Of a stretch of 64,000 nt of DNA, positions 12,066 through 24,600 are shown piece after piece. The stretch's first letter is position 1. Each line of letters begins with the position of its first letter. Origin of the DNA: Sphagnum compactum (lineage: Eukaryota > Bryophyta > Sphagnopsida > Sphagnales); assembly GCA_965153455.1 (NCBI GenBank), contig OZ234498.1:17856001-17920000 (forward strand). The letters run 5' to 3'. Below the pieces are notes generated by a model that worked only from the letters and a program-made list of their open reading frames with translations, searched no databases and was not told the DNA's origin. Position numbers and translations under genes: made by a program.

Positions 12066-13780
12066 AAGCCAGATAATAGGCAATCTTTTCTATGCTTAAC
12101 TTGGCTGTTACGTTTCCAAATTCAGAACATTATGGCTGTTCAGTACATGGGTTGGGTTTTCCCCTTCCAAGGTTTAAAACACGCGTTTACATCAAGTTCA
12201 AACAAAATCATAAGACTTCATGAAACCATGTAACATGCACCAAAATACAACAACTCCTACACTTATCCCAAGTCTCTTTGCTTTGGGCAGAGTCAATAAA
12301 GAGGTGAGGGTAACCTTGTTCCCTGAGTGTATTTCTTTTTAATATTAAGAAAAGTGACAAATTTTTTCACAAAATAACTGAGAATTAGCCACCCCCAAAA
12401 ATTACAGGCTTCCAAATTTTCTGGGGGAGGAAGGAAAAATAGATACACAAAATATATATCTTGATTGAATGAATAGTCCCCTGCTTGTAACTGGGATCTG
12501 GTAATAATTGAACACACATGCAAGCCTGCCAAACGCACCTACGTCTAGTTACTCAGTAAAGTTATCTGTAAAGTCAGGCGATTAGGGGCCAAGAACAGCG
12601 AGTTTCGGCTAGGGCATCAAATGCTTAGCTGGGAATGAAAGTTTACAAAACGAAATAACTGGGACCCAAACTAGTTTTTCCACCAATTTTGGTGATAAAC
12701 TGAGTTTCATCCCCTCTTTTCTTTTTCCTGAGCGCCTCCACTGCTGCTATGTACATATATTTTCACTGCTCCTACCTGTACAACTACTATACTTACTCTC
12801 GAACCTTGTGCATTAAGTGCTGAGTTTCAGCATTTCATACTGAGATTTAATAAAATTTCCTTACTTTGCGGATTCCACCAAAAGAGGGGATAGGGGGTGA
12901 AAGAGAGGGTGACTTTATGGATAACTTTAATAGATGATTTCAATTAAATCAAGGCTAATGTGCCTCAAATGATTGAAATTTGAACTCTTCTGGAACTGAA
13001 CAATTGGTTCATGAACCAGGCAGGATTCAGTTGTCTGTTTGTCTTCTTCAAGCCTAAATCATTAGAAACTCACATTCCTTCCTTCCTTCCTGGCAAAATA
13101 CTTTTTATTAATGTTGGGGTTGAAGACCGTGAAAACAGATGTGAGAGGAGGAGGCTTAGATTGATTGGTCTTCAGAATATGATGTAAGAAGTATCAGGTA
13201 TCTAGTAAACCAATTATCCATTTGGAAGAGACAAACTGATGTTCTCAAGTGTATGTCCTACTTATGCACCCAGCAACTTATAAAGTAAAAAGAAGCAACT
13301 CAACCCTGAAATGTCTGAACTGGTGGTCTTTGGAAATCTGTAAGTCGCCTGTCAGACCCCTACTGTACTATATGTTCGTGGCCTTATTGTTATTTGTCTT
13401 GCATACCGTACCCGCCGGGCAGCTTCAACACTGCCCTGCTGAATTATTTTTTAATTTGGAAAAAGCATGTTTGGCAGTACAAAAAATTAATATTTCAAAA
13501 TTCAGTTCTTTTGGGGAAAAAAATTATCTTGATTTCAACTTTGATCCCCATCTTAATGGATGTTTTTTTTTTTAATTATTCATTTAACCCTGTTGGTTGC
13601 TTTTTATTCATCCAACAATATTAGTTTCTTTTCATCTAAAAGTGGCAGCTTGTTTTTCATTAATCTTACCCTATTATGAGCATGCTTTTTTCTACATCAA
13701 TCAAAGATTTGTGTGGTGATGGTTTTAGATTTGTATGTGTTGTCTTTGAATAGTACGTTCTCACACATAAACAAATAGGA
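12066..13780. other. No recognisable feature
   Basis: The base composition is closer to balanced than in the neighbours and several frames of 60-108 codons are open, but none carries a recognisable domain or matched splice sites. Confidence 0.4.
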
Positions 13781-13781
13781 G

Positions 13782-14012
13782 ATGGAGGTGAGCATAGAGC
13801 ATGATTTTGCAACACTAAATGCTAAGTTGGAGTTGGAGTGTTCCATGAAGAAAGAAGTTGCAAAAGACCAATGGGGTGGCCCAAGAAGCAAATTGAAGTT
13901 GTCTTGCTTACACCAAAAGTGGAGAAGCATGAAGGATCAACATCAAAGAAGGTTAGAGGAAAATACACAAATTGATTTATGCCTTCTCTTTGGGATCTTA
14001 TTTATGCAATAG
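13782..14012 (+). pseudogene. Possible N-terminal relic of transposase A
   Basis: An open frame rich in K, E and L that ends 67 bp before the recognisable part of the DDE_1 relic at 14079. In intact plant elements of this kind a variable N-terminal segment precedes the CENP-B-like region. No diagnostic motif is visible in this piece, so the link rests on position and strand only. Confidence 0.3.
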
Positions 14013-14078
14013 TCAAACAACATAAAAGCTTCACATGTTTTACATTACTTACAATTAAAGTACAAGTTGTCATGAGAA

Positions 14079-15080
14079 ATGAAGAACATTTATGAAAATT
14101 TGAGTAGAGGCTCTTTAGTTGAGTGGTTCACTCGGATATGGGAGTTGAAACATGGTATCAAACAATCTATATTTAAGGAAACTACTTACATTGGGGGTGC
14201 ACAACATGTTTATATCATGTTTAAATTTCCTACACTTGAAAAGGAGATTATTGTGCTACTCAAAGCCCATCAAGATGCAAGTCAACCTTTGTATGTTGCA
14301 ATAGTGTGAGAAATGATCAAAACTTTCATCCAAAAAATGGGCTTAAGTTACTTAATTACAATAATAACAATGGATTTATAATTTCTTTATCTTGGACACA
14401 AAATTTTGTGTGTACCAAAGTCTTGGATTGAACTTTTAAAAAGCCATTGGTGCTACTCAAAAACTTCCCAATGACTAGGAATTGCAAGGTTTACAAATGG
14501 CACAAAGAATAACCTATCTTGTCAAGGCGTACTAAATTCCACCAAAGTTGTTGGTGAACACAAACCAAACTAGAATTCATCTTGTTCCAACATGAAGAAC
14601 TCAAACTTGGGTAGAATAAGGCTCAAAACATGTTATAGTTCATGGTATGGAGGATAAATGGCAGGTCACAATTTCAGTATCATCTTCGGCTGTTGGTAAC
14701 CTATTGCCCTTTTAGATTATATTTAATGGATTGACAAAGAAAAGCCTTCCTCCTCAAAATCTTCAACGAAAGATGTGTGAAAAACCTAGATGGCATCCCA
14801 CATACATTGATAACCATTAATCTAACTTCACAACATGCAAAGAATTTGTGAAACAGATTTTGCAACCATACAAACACGAATAAGTGGAACATATGGGCAT
14901 GGATAAGGAATCAAAACTTATCTAGTTTTTGGATTGTTAGAATGTCCACATATCCAAGGAGTTCATCACTTGCATGAAAGAGATGCATCCACATATGTTG
15001 TTTATTTTCATCTTAACAAACTATGTTAGTGTCTCCCAACCAACAAATGAGGGTGCATGCATAAATGGGTGGACCAATTT
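14079..15080 (+). pseudogene. DDE_1 (pogo/Tigger-like) transposase relic A
   Basis: The N-terminal part (14079-14310) reads NLSRGSLVEWFTRIWELK, QHVYIMFKFPTLEKEI and QPLYVAIV, the pattern that precedes a CENP-B-type DNA-binding helix-turn-helix in plant DDE_1 transposases. After a frameshift, one frame from 14554 carries VNTNQTRIHLVPT (normally NTDQTG), TW..GSKHVIVHG, SVSSSAVGNLLPF and LTKKSLPP. It then continues with WHPTYIDNH.SN, CKEFVKQILQPY and FLDC.NVHISKEF, and ends in SQPTNE (normally QPAD). The first and third catalytic Asp are Asn (14563 and 15046); the second Asp (14932) survives. Stops at Trp, Arg and Lys positions and the frameshift make it non-functional. The family assignment rests on the ordered motifs. 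Confidence 0.75.
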
Positions 15081-16760
15081 GGGTGTCATGTAAGCCAATT
15101 CTACCTTATGGTTACCATTGCAATGCCCATGTTGCTTTATAGATCTTGAAATATACTCAAATGAACTCAATTTAAAGATCTTAACTTGAATATCTACATG
15201 ATGCACAAAATCATTTTACAAATTTTAAAAATTTGTAAAAGCCATGGACTTTTGAACTCAAAATTCATGGACTACACCTTGACTACCAATGGTATGTGGA
15301 TTATGATACAGTCCATTTATTGATGGGGTGTGCGTTAGGGACTTGAAATTAATAAAATATCATAATAAGCAATCTACAGGTCCAAAAAAAAATTGAATTC
15401 TAAGATTATATGCTTATGGATTTTTTAATGGGTTAATTAGGAAAAGTTTTTTATAAGTCCATATCATATTGGAGGAAAAGGTGTTCTATGGTATTTTTTC
15501 TTACATGCTTAAATAAAAGAAACTCTAAATGAGACATTAATAACATGGAAAAGATTTGGAAGAAATCAATGTAAACTAACTATAATTTCCAAATTTTGAT
15601 TAGGATTTTGAATAAATAAGGATTCTGGATTTGTGGCAAATTGGTCCACCCATTTGTGTACCTACCCATGAAATATTGCAAAGACCTTTCAAACATGGTT
15701 TCAAACAAGAATTTGATGTTTATATACAATTAACAACATTGACAAATAGCTAGATGTGAAAAGGAATACATCTTTTTGTTTTTGAATTATTTTATGACAA
15801 AGCTACCTATGGGTACCATATTCCACTATCCTCCACATTTATACTAATGTAGAATTGTTTGGACTCTGTTCCCCTTTCTTTGTAATAAATTATAACATGT
15901 TTTAACTTTCTTGCAGTGTTATTGAAAAGGCAGATTCAAATGGATAAATACATTTGGATAGAAATGCCCTTCACAAGACCATAGGTAAACCCATGGCCAT
16001 AGTGAAATAACACCCACATTGGTGCCCTCTCCTTTATGAATGAGGCCTCTTAGTGGCCGTATAAAGCCCAAAAAATGTTATCTTTGAACTCAAAAAGGTT
16101 CTTAATTTAGTCTATGCATGGGATGTTTGTAATATTTAATTTAAATGGATTTTGGGACTTTTACCATGGTACCAACATGGGTGCTAGTTCACCCAAGGCG
16201 TAAACCATAAGCTTAGTTGACATGCCCTTCAAAGTAAGGCAATGTCCTTATTGAAGACTCGGCACACCAATGCAATGATGTGGAGGCTAATTATGAACTA
16301 GGCCAAGGAGGTCTCACCTTTGGTGCCATTAGTGTTAACCAAAAGCAAATTTAAACAATGCACAGGCCCATGCTAATAGGGCCAAAGGCATTGTAAGTCC
16401 TAATTGAGTTGGCCAAGGTAAGCACCAACACAAAGGCATGGGTAAGTGTCTTGGAAAAATAATGTTGGGGCCCAAGAAAAGCTCGAAGCAATGAGTTGAC
16501 ATGAAATGCATTGCAAAAGTTTAAAAGCTTATTGCCTTTAAGGTAGCAAGTTAGGAAGTTAGGATGGATGGTCTAATTGTCTAATGGCACCACATGGGAA
16601 ACATTATTTAGTGCCAAAATGGAGCCAAGATCTTCGAGGTTTGCACAAGGAGTGGGACCTTTGGTACTCTTTGAAGTTAATGCAATTTGGCCACATGACA
16701 AGATCAAGGGGGTTCCAAGCAACTAAAGACCATGGATATAAGTGAAAGTGTGCATCAATA
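15081..16760. other. Intergenic with two short dispersed motifs
   Basis: GAGGCCTCTTAGTGGCC at 16042-16058 matches the arm of the element at 46-155. GGTGCTAGTTCACCC at 16180-16194 matches the dispersed GTGCTGGTTCAC motif, and the two lie in the same order and similar spacing class as at the window start. About 15960-16760 is less AT-rich but shows no gene. Confidence 0.4.
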
Positions 16761-17530
16761 GGTCCATTCACGGTTGGGGTACCAAAAAAGGAAAAAAAAG
16801 ACTTAAGGACTTTTTAAAACTACTTTTTACAAATAACATTTACATGAAACAAACTTAAGTGAAAAAAATTGAATAGTCCAATATAAGATAATTCATGTGT
16901 TAATGGCGATTTTTCACAATCGTATATAATTGTGTACAAATATTTTAGTTTAATGCTAGAAATGCAAAAAATCCCAGAAAATCCCAAAATGAGTTTCAAT
17001 GGACAACCAAACATGTTTTTTGGCATGTTTATTTCCTGCACATGTGACCTTCATCTAAAGCTAAACCTTTTTAACCCATTGAACATAATTTTTTTATCAA
17101 ATGGTTTTTAAAATGAGTCCTTTGCCTTGCAACCTTTTCCTTTAAAATTTCAAGACTTTGAAATTTTTGAATGATTTGGTTTTTCATCAAGTTCATCCAA
17201 TGAACATAAATTTTCATAGAAAGGGGCATGTTTTTGTTATACAAAAAATTTGAAATCAATTGTATGATTTTATGCCTTCCTTTTGAGTATTTTTTTAAAA
17301 ATGTATTTTAGACATTTGATTCCTTTAATTTACAGGACTGAAATTGACATTAACATAGTATCAAAATTATTTTTAATTATTATTTTTTATTTAAAGACAT
17401 CATTTTATTTATTGGCATACAACAATCCATTACAATTATAATAATGTAAAATAAACAAAAATCCAAAGTTGTCCTTTGCAATCTTTTTTCAATTAGACAG
17501 TCCATTTTGATACCCCAATCATGAATGGAC
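16761..17530. mobile_element. 770-bp TIR element
   Basis: The left end GGTCCATTCACGGTTGGGGT (16761-16780), continuing ACCAAAA, pairs with the complement of 17505-17530, GGTCCATTCATGATTGGGGT then ATCAAAA. This gives about 30 bp of inverted repeat with four or five mismatches. The interior is AT-rich with short frames and no transposase. A non-autonomous DNA transposon is inferred; no clear target duplication is visible. Confidence 0.6.
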
Positions 17531-18034
17531 CCCAATCTAACTATAGATTTATCTAAGTTAGTGGAATATGATGTCCTTTGCGATGGCTGGGAATGTAAGT
17601 TATAACTTACAGAAAATGGTCATTTTGCAATTGATCCATGCGACTAATTTTTAGTTGCAAGCGACATTTGCAACTAAAATCTTAATAGTCGCATTGGACA
17701 TGTTGCATTGACACTAGTCGCAAACGACAACGAATTTTGGATGAAAGAAAAAGTCAACAAAATACGTTTTCATCCTTTGACTAATCATATACGTATTGTC
17801 GTTTGCAATTAAGATGTGATTTTTTTTTAACAATGGGAACAAATTATGTGTTGCCACGTGTCCCAATTTTTAATAATTAAAAATATTTTATTATTAATTT
17901 GAAGTAATCTAAGATGTTTAATTTTTATGTTTGGATGGTTTAGATTGACACGCAGTGCAATAAAAATTTGCCACGTAGCATATTAATTGAATTTTTCCAA
18001 ATTAGATTTAAATCAATATTTAGGTATGGAGGTT

Positions 18035-18186
18035 ACACTAAATACCTACCTATATATTTACCTACCCATTTAGGCTAAACACCTATCTAGATAGGACCTA
18101 TTTACCTACCTAGGCCAAATACCTACTTAGGTAAGTAGGTAGGTAGAAAAGTAGGTAGGCAAATTAAGGAAGTAGATAGTTAGGTG
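18035..18186. repeat. Inverted TACC/GGTA tetranucleotide tract in CACTA-like copy 2
   Basis: Begins with ACCTACCTATATATTTACC and ends with AAGTAGGTAGGTAGAAAAGT, flipping strand sense at about 18090-18130. It occupies the position equivalent to 8260-8372. Confidence 0.6.
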
Positions 18187-18292
18187 TAAGTACATGAATA
18201 TTTATATTTCATTTTGGGTCGAGTCATATTTAAAGACTCATCCCATATGCCCATCTATTTCAATATGTAAATGTAGGACAAAACACCTTGTT

Positions 18293-18450
18293 TATATAAT
18301 TTTCAAGATGGGAATGAAAGCCAAAACATATGGGATAAACTTTTTAGTTGTAAGTCATTTGCGATTAAAAATGTTTAGTTGCAAACGACTTGTAACTAAA
18401 AAGTTTATCCCATATGTTTTGGCTTTCATTCCCATCTTGAAAAGTATATA
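18293..18450. repeat. 158-bp near-perfect hairpin
   Basis: Positions 18300-18349 and 18394-18443 are perfect 50-bp inverted copies, centred between 18371 and 18372. Outside them about 7 bp more pair with one mismatch. Inside, about 22 bp pair with four mismatches, leaving a loop of about 4 nt. A transcript through it would form a long double-stranded stem on either strand. It lies in CACTA-like copy 2; the equivalent segment of copy 1 (about 7985-8130) is badly decayed. An 85-codon frame across it is a by-product of the palindrome. Confidence 0.85.
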
Positions 18451-19780
18451 ATTAAATAAATAAGTGACATCTAACTAGTTAAGTAATTAACCAATAAAAT
18501 TATTAATTATTTAATGAATAAATTAATAAACTTGCTAATTAATTAATTAACAACTAAACTAGAAACTAACTAATTAAATATAGCAATAATAATCAATATC
18601 TTCTTATTACTAAATTTATTATATTATATTATATTATAAAATATTAATTGATTTTTTAGTTAGATAAATAGTAATATTATTTAATTATAATTATATATTA
18701 ACTATAATATTTTATCAACCAATTTAATTAACTAATAATTGGCTAATATTGAAATATTTAGCTAATTATTACGAAGTAATAAATTATTATTTTGTAACCA
18801 GATAAATTAATATAATAACTGAAATATTCAGTATTTAATTATTTATAACTATTAATTATAAATATTGACTATTAGGTTTTTTATATCTAATAATATAATT
18901 AAAACCTAGCCTAGGCTAACTATTTTGTTATAATTACTCCCATTATTATTTTCATTTATATAGTTAATAATAAATATAAAAGTAAATATTTAATAGTAAA
19001 AATAAAATTAATTCAATTATTATTGTAGCTAGTTCGTAACCAAGGTTAACTATTTTATTTTTATTATTTTTATTATTAATTCATTCATTAAATCTATTTA
19101 TGAACTATTACAGTAAATATTATATATTTTTAATAAGTATATTTTTCCTTCGAAAATAATTTCTGCATTTGTATAATAATTTATTAGACTTCCATTTTAA
19201 CTAGTACATTAATCATTATAAAATAATAAAATAATAGAATTGAAAATAAAAATTATATATCATTAAATGGCTATAATAATTGACTTATTAATAATTAGTA
19301 AATATCAATTTTAAATTTTAAATACAGAACCTTAAAACTATATATTAATATTTCCTACTTCTAATAATATTTCATAATTGATTACTTATAATAATAATAA
19401 CAATAATGTAATTTGTCGCTAGCTTAGGTTAGTTAATTTATTATTATTATTATTATCATATGTCACTTGTTAAAACTATTATGAATTTACTATAATTAAA
19501 TTTTCATTTTTTAATAAATAAAAGTTAATTCGTAATAAGTATATTAGTCATTTGAAAATAATTTAATAATATATTAAATTTTAATAATTACTTCAGTAAT
19601 TAAATATTTATTTTTCTTATCATTCTAATATCATCATCATCATCATCATTACGTAATAAGATATTACTATTTTTAAATTTTAGTTAAAGATAATATTGAA
19701 ATTTGGTATTTTATTACATGTAATTAATATAAATATATAATATAATATTACTAAAATTAATAATAAATGTCATTTGTAAT
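18451..19780. repeat. Extremely AT-rich core
   Basis: Long runs of TAAT, ATTA and TATA words with very few G or C, including an (ATC)n run at about 19629-19650. No coding signal. This explains most of the length difference between the two CACTA-like copies. Confidence 0.6.
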
Positions 19781-20299
19781 AATTTTAAGAAGTATAATAA
19801 AATGGTTTGGATAAACTTGTAATATGGGCACAATATATTTAACAAATATCTTATGTACAATTTCGATATACTCAAAATATATACAATTTAATGTATCCAT
19901 AATATCGAGGCCATTTATGATAATAATAATATTTGAATACACATCTAATATGGTTGTTCATATACCTTCAAAATATATATTATAAATCCTAATCCACCCA
20001 ACTATATTCTTTAAAATTCACAAAATATACCTTTATATATTTATAAAGTTACAACTAAATTGGTCACATTTGCAACTAATGAGACATAAATTGTTTTTCT
20101 TAGATGAAAATTAAATTAAATGTTGTTCACATGGAAGGATGAACACCAAAATAGTTACAAACTAATTGCACTATAGTTGCAAATATGACCAACACAAGAA
20201 ATAGTTGCAAAAATGTCCAAATGAAGTTGCAAATAACTAATAGTCACATGTATTCACAAAAAGATTGGTTACATTTTGGCCTATTTCTACTAGTGTTAG

Positions 20300-21660
20300 G
20301 TTAATGGGGTTGTGTTGTGCAATGTGCAATCTAGGTAGTCTAAAGAGCCATATGCCAAAAATATTGAACAAGTGGGTTAAGACTTTAGAGGAAAAAGCTC
20401 ATCCATTAGTATTAAAATTGGTTTCTTGTGACAATGGCATAAAATGTGAATGGGAGGCATCAAACAAATCATGTCCCAACATTTGTGCAAGCCAAAAAAA
20501 ATGATTCTGGAAGGTGAAGACTTAGTTTGAACTTAGAGATCGGTGATGCAACTATTGATGTGAAGGCTTTGGATGTAGCTAAGGCCTTGCCCTTGGAGCC
20601 AACTAAGCCTCTTGTGAAGGATAACAAAAAGAGAACCCACACACCAACAATATTTAAATGTTCTTACAAGGGAGGTCACACAAGAAATTATAAAATAAAT
20701 GACTAAAGAGATTACCAACCAAGTGGCATGCGATAGTGCTTCATTGGCAAAAGGGGATCTCCTAGGGAAAAAGCCCAACCCAAGGTGGAAATTGCCTTCC
20801 TTATGGATTTGAATGCAACCACTATGATAGTGAATTAAGGCTTAGAAGTTGCTTTGGAGATGGAGGTTAACTTCATTCATCATGGTATTCATGGGGTGGC
20901 CAATGGGTGGAAAAATTGCAAAAAAAACATGCACCTAGGCCAACCAAGACACCTAAGTACACTATAGTAGAAAAGGATAAGGAGGCTTACATTAAGATGG
21001 AGGCAAGTCCCAAGCCAAATGAAGTAAAGGATGTAAAATTTTATGTTGAACCATTATAGTGGTCCTTGTCACCACCTCACAACTAACCCATGGCAATGCT
21101 TAGGAATTGATTAGACTTTGAACATGTGAAGGAAGACACCTTCAATTTGATTGAATGAAATGTGATTGCATTCATGAGAAATTGTTAACACACATTGGAC
21201 AATGGTGGACCAACTCATGCAAGTTAATTGTTAGAGGATCTAGTGAATAAGGATCACCCCACTCAAAAATAATTGGAAGAGAACATCAAGAAGGTAGAAG
21301 ATGTTAATTGTGAAGCAAACGTGATGGCAATGTTTCAAATGAAGTTACTACAATCTTTCATTGTAGATCAAGTGTTTGAAGATGCAATGAGGCAATGGAT
21401 CTTGCAACTAAAGATTCATTTTGACTTTCACAATGTCACCAAGGATGTTAATCATCTTCAAATGGCCATGCCTTGGAATGGTGAACTATAAAAAAGAAGG
21501 GGAGGTTTATTGACTTGCATTTGACAAGATAGAAGGATTTCAAAATAATCGTGAAAGAAATGTTTCTTTCAAATATCTTAACTTGAAAGAAGGGATTACC
21601 TTAATGGACATGAAATAGGGCAAACACTACAAATTTATGGTGCAATATGTCACTGCTACA
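20300..21660 (+). pseudogene. Unclassified coding relic, possibly a retroelement gag
   Basis: Codon-like sequence runs through several frames broken by stops. Near 20560-20700 one frame reads DVKALDVAKALPLEPTKPLV followed by TPTIFKCSYKGGHTRNYK. The last part resembles a CCHC zinc knuckle (C..C....GH....C) with the second and last Cys lost. Later segments read EKDKEAYIKMEASPKPNEVK (about 20977-21036), a 72-codon frame at 21273-21491, and FKYLNLKEGITLMDMK (about 21574-21621). The mix of lysine-rich linker and possible knuckle suggests a retroelement gag, but no protease or reverse transcriptase follows. It could equally be a degraded host gene. Confidence 0.3.
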
Positions 21661-24600
21661 ACTCATGATTTTTTTAACTAAATATTTTAGTAAAAGAATA
21701 CACAAAATGACAAGCAAAAAAAAACCACAAGTTGTTAATCTAAACAAGTCAATTTGGACCTACCAACATGACTAGGTAGTTAATTTACTTGTTGTTTGAC
21801 CAACATAATGACTAATAGGATGTTGGCTATTTGATTAATTAACAATGGACATTTTTGTGTTTTAATAAATTATGGTAAATGTAAAATGTAATTCATGAAT
21901 AATGCTTTCAACATGTTAAAAATTAATGGTTCAACTCATATACAATGTTGATAGTTGAAGAGATGTTAAAAAATCACTAACACATTATAATGCATTGTGC
22001 AAATAAGATTAAAGGCTACCTCAATTTCCACAATTAGCAATTTAAAATTATTAAAAAATAAAATAGGGTCCAAATTATATTCATAAGTGAACAACATAGT
22101 GAATGTAACAATTATGAACAATATTGACCATTAATTAGTGCAACAAGCCACTTGCAAACTTGAGATGGCCAAATGTAATTGAAATGAAATTAAATTGAAT
22201 AGTAATTGCAATGTGCGGGGTGGAAAAGGATAATATTTCTTCTTTTGTTTCCTCCATGTCCCCTCCTTTAACTTGTTGTTACTTCCATATGTTAAAACTT
22301 ATGCACAAGTTTTGGCATCATTGGTTTCACCATGTCCTCCTTGACTATTTCACCTAGCTAGATATGACATTGAAATTTTTCATTACATTGATCATGAGGC
22401 TTTGCATTGAGTTAGGCTAGTATTTTCTATTTCTTTTGGTTTTTGCTTCAAGCTTAGGGGTGGATCCAATTGTTGTGTGGTCCAAAAGTTGTTTGGAAAT
22501 ATTTGATTATGCATAGTTCTTGTTTTCAATTGCATTTCCAATTTTGCATTAAAATTTTCCCACATTCCATTAATTGAAATAATTTTTCACATAATCGGCT
22601 ATCCCATAAACTTGTGAAAATAAACTACTTGCTTGCATACAACATTCCTATTCTAAGCATTGCAAATATGATCCTCAAAAAATCAATGATGTTACACTGC
22701 ATAATGAAAATGTGTTCCTTTTTCTCTAGATAAACACTAGAGTAAAGCATTACATGGACATAGCGTGCAAGTGTTGTGCTACAATTATGTTTGTCAATAG
22801 TAATTACATATTGATTGTTACTTCACATGATGAAAATACAATACAATTTGCAAAGACAACCAATTGATTATATTGTGTTATTGGCGAAAGAATTAGTAAA
22901 AAATGAATTCGGTTTGGAATGATAATCACACTACAAATGTCCAAAGGTTTATCAACCATCCCTACTATAATTTTGTTCTATTAATCTTTTTAAAATTTAC
23001 AATATGCATGAAAATATGACATATGTCCTTTTTTACCTAGAAATATATACATGGTTCTGTTTATTGTTAAGGGTAAGACTATATTGTAATGTTCAAACAT
23101 ATTAGGATGCATGGGGATAGTGAGTAGGTATTGTGATGTTTATTCTAGGATAGGTTGGATAAAGGAGATTCAATAGAAACAGGGTGCACAGTAGTGGAGG
23201 ATGAGTAGGTGCGATTATGACTATTAGGTTAAAATTCAAATAATTTTAAAGTGGGAAAAATGAAAGATTTGAGGATGTTTTTAAAAAAGTTCTTAGGAGT
23301 ATTTTTCTAACTATTTTTTGGGAGCACAAAGTAGAAAAAGCAGAGTAGTTTTTGCTTCGGAGTTTAGAATTTTTTTTTTATGAGGAACACGAAATGATTA
23401 AACTATGTTTTTCTTTCTTTTGTTTTCCATGTTCTTTTCCATAATCGATTGCTTTTCCTTTCTATCAATATGAAAACTAAAACTATTGTAGGATAATGAC
23501 AGATTGAAAACTATGCAAACACCTTTGCTATGAAAAAATGTTTTTGAATAACATTCTAAATTATGTAATTGAATCTAAACACAAATTTCATGATCGAAAA
23601 TGAACATGTTACAAGAATAGAATCTAAAGTTAAAATAGTGTTGAAATATTAGGATTTATCATTTGCTTATGGTTATGGTTATTCTATGCATTTGGAATGT
23701 GGAGTACAATATAAATGTGTGGCATGAATAATGGAAATATATAACAAAGTTACACAAATGAAAAAGATCAAGTTCAAAGCATGAACAAAGTGACAAATTC
23801 ACCAATATTTGCTAGTAGGGTGGAACTTTTAGCTTGTCATTGACTTAATTATCTAAGTATGGTAAATGGACTATCAATTTTCTTGGGTCCATGAATGGGA
23901 GGAAGTTGTATGGTTGGAACATGGGTATGTTTTAAAAAGTCCAAAGACCTTTAATATTTTGGGGGTTGAAACAAGTGGGGCTCATGGGTAGTATATAACA
24001 TATACAACAAATGCAATCCATATTAATAGATAGGGGGTGTTGTAATCTAAGAAGGGTCCAAACCTACATGAGGGTTAATTTTGAATTGAATTTTTATTAA
24101 CATATAGTTAAATACTCAAACTAAAGTCCCACACACAACACATACACCATTCCCACAATGCACATACAAATATAAAAACTTACAGCCTTTTGGGATAGGA
24201 TCACCCCTACACCTAAAACTTAATCTTTATGTGTGTTACACTGAAAAATGAGTTCATCACATGCACATATAGACTTCAACTAGAATCACTCACCAAATTT
24301 GCATAAGTGTTCCCTAATGGATGCTTTCACAATCATAACAACAAATGAGTTTATTACATTATAGCAACTCATTACATTATCCTATTACAAGGCTAGATAA
24401 CAAATTAATAACATTAAAATATGCAAAAGGAAAATGAACTTGAATTTCCAGTCACAACCTTTTAGATACATGGAAGAAGGAATGTATAAATTATTAACCC
24501 CATTCATCTACATCTACTAAATATCATCATTTTTCAAGTCAATAAAATTATGTCACATACTTTTAGAACTATCATCCTTTTATGTCCATGAATTACTATA

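Larger units (their letters stand above)
17604..20295 (-). mobile_element. Non-autonomous CACTA-like element, copy 2 (inverted)
   Basis: The 5' end on the minus strand is CACTAGTAGAAATAGGCC (complement of 20278-20295); the sequence then aligns with the left end of copy 1 (7183). The far end near 17604 (AACTTACAGAAAATGG on the + strand) is a decayed terminus. Matched interior blocks in the same order include the hairpin, the tetranucleotide tract and an ATGGGMYATATRGGATGA block (complement of about 18237-18256 against 8168-8187). Subterminal TTGCAACTA and GTCGCAAACGAC words are abundant. The extra length over copy 1 is largely the AT-rich core at 18451-19780. It encodes no transposase. It sits against the coding relic at 20300-21660. 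Confidence 0.6.

Noticed and set aside
13249-13624. Overlapping 108- and 76-codon frames
   Set aside because: No domain or conserved motif; two frames are open at once and both end in T-rich runs.
18194-18451. 85-codon frame across the hairpin
   Set aside because: It reads both arms of a palindrome, so it is a by-product of the hairpin and not a gene.
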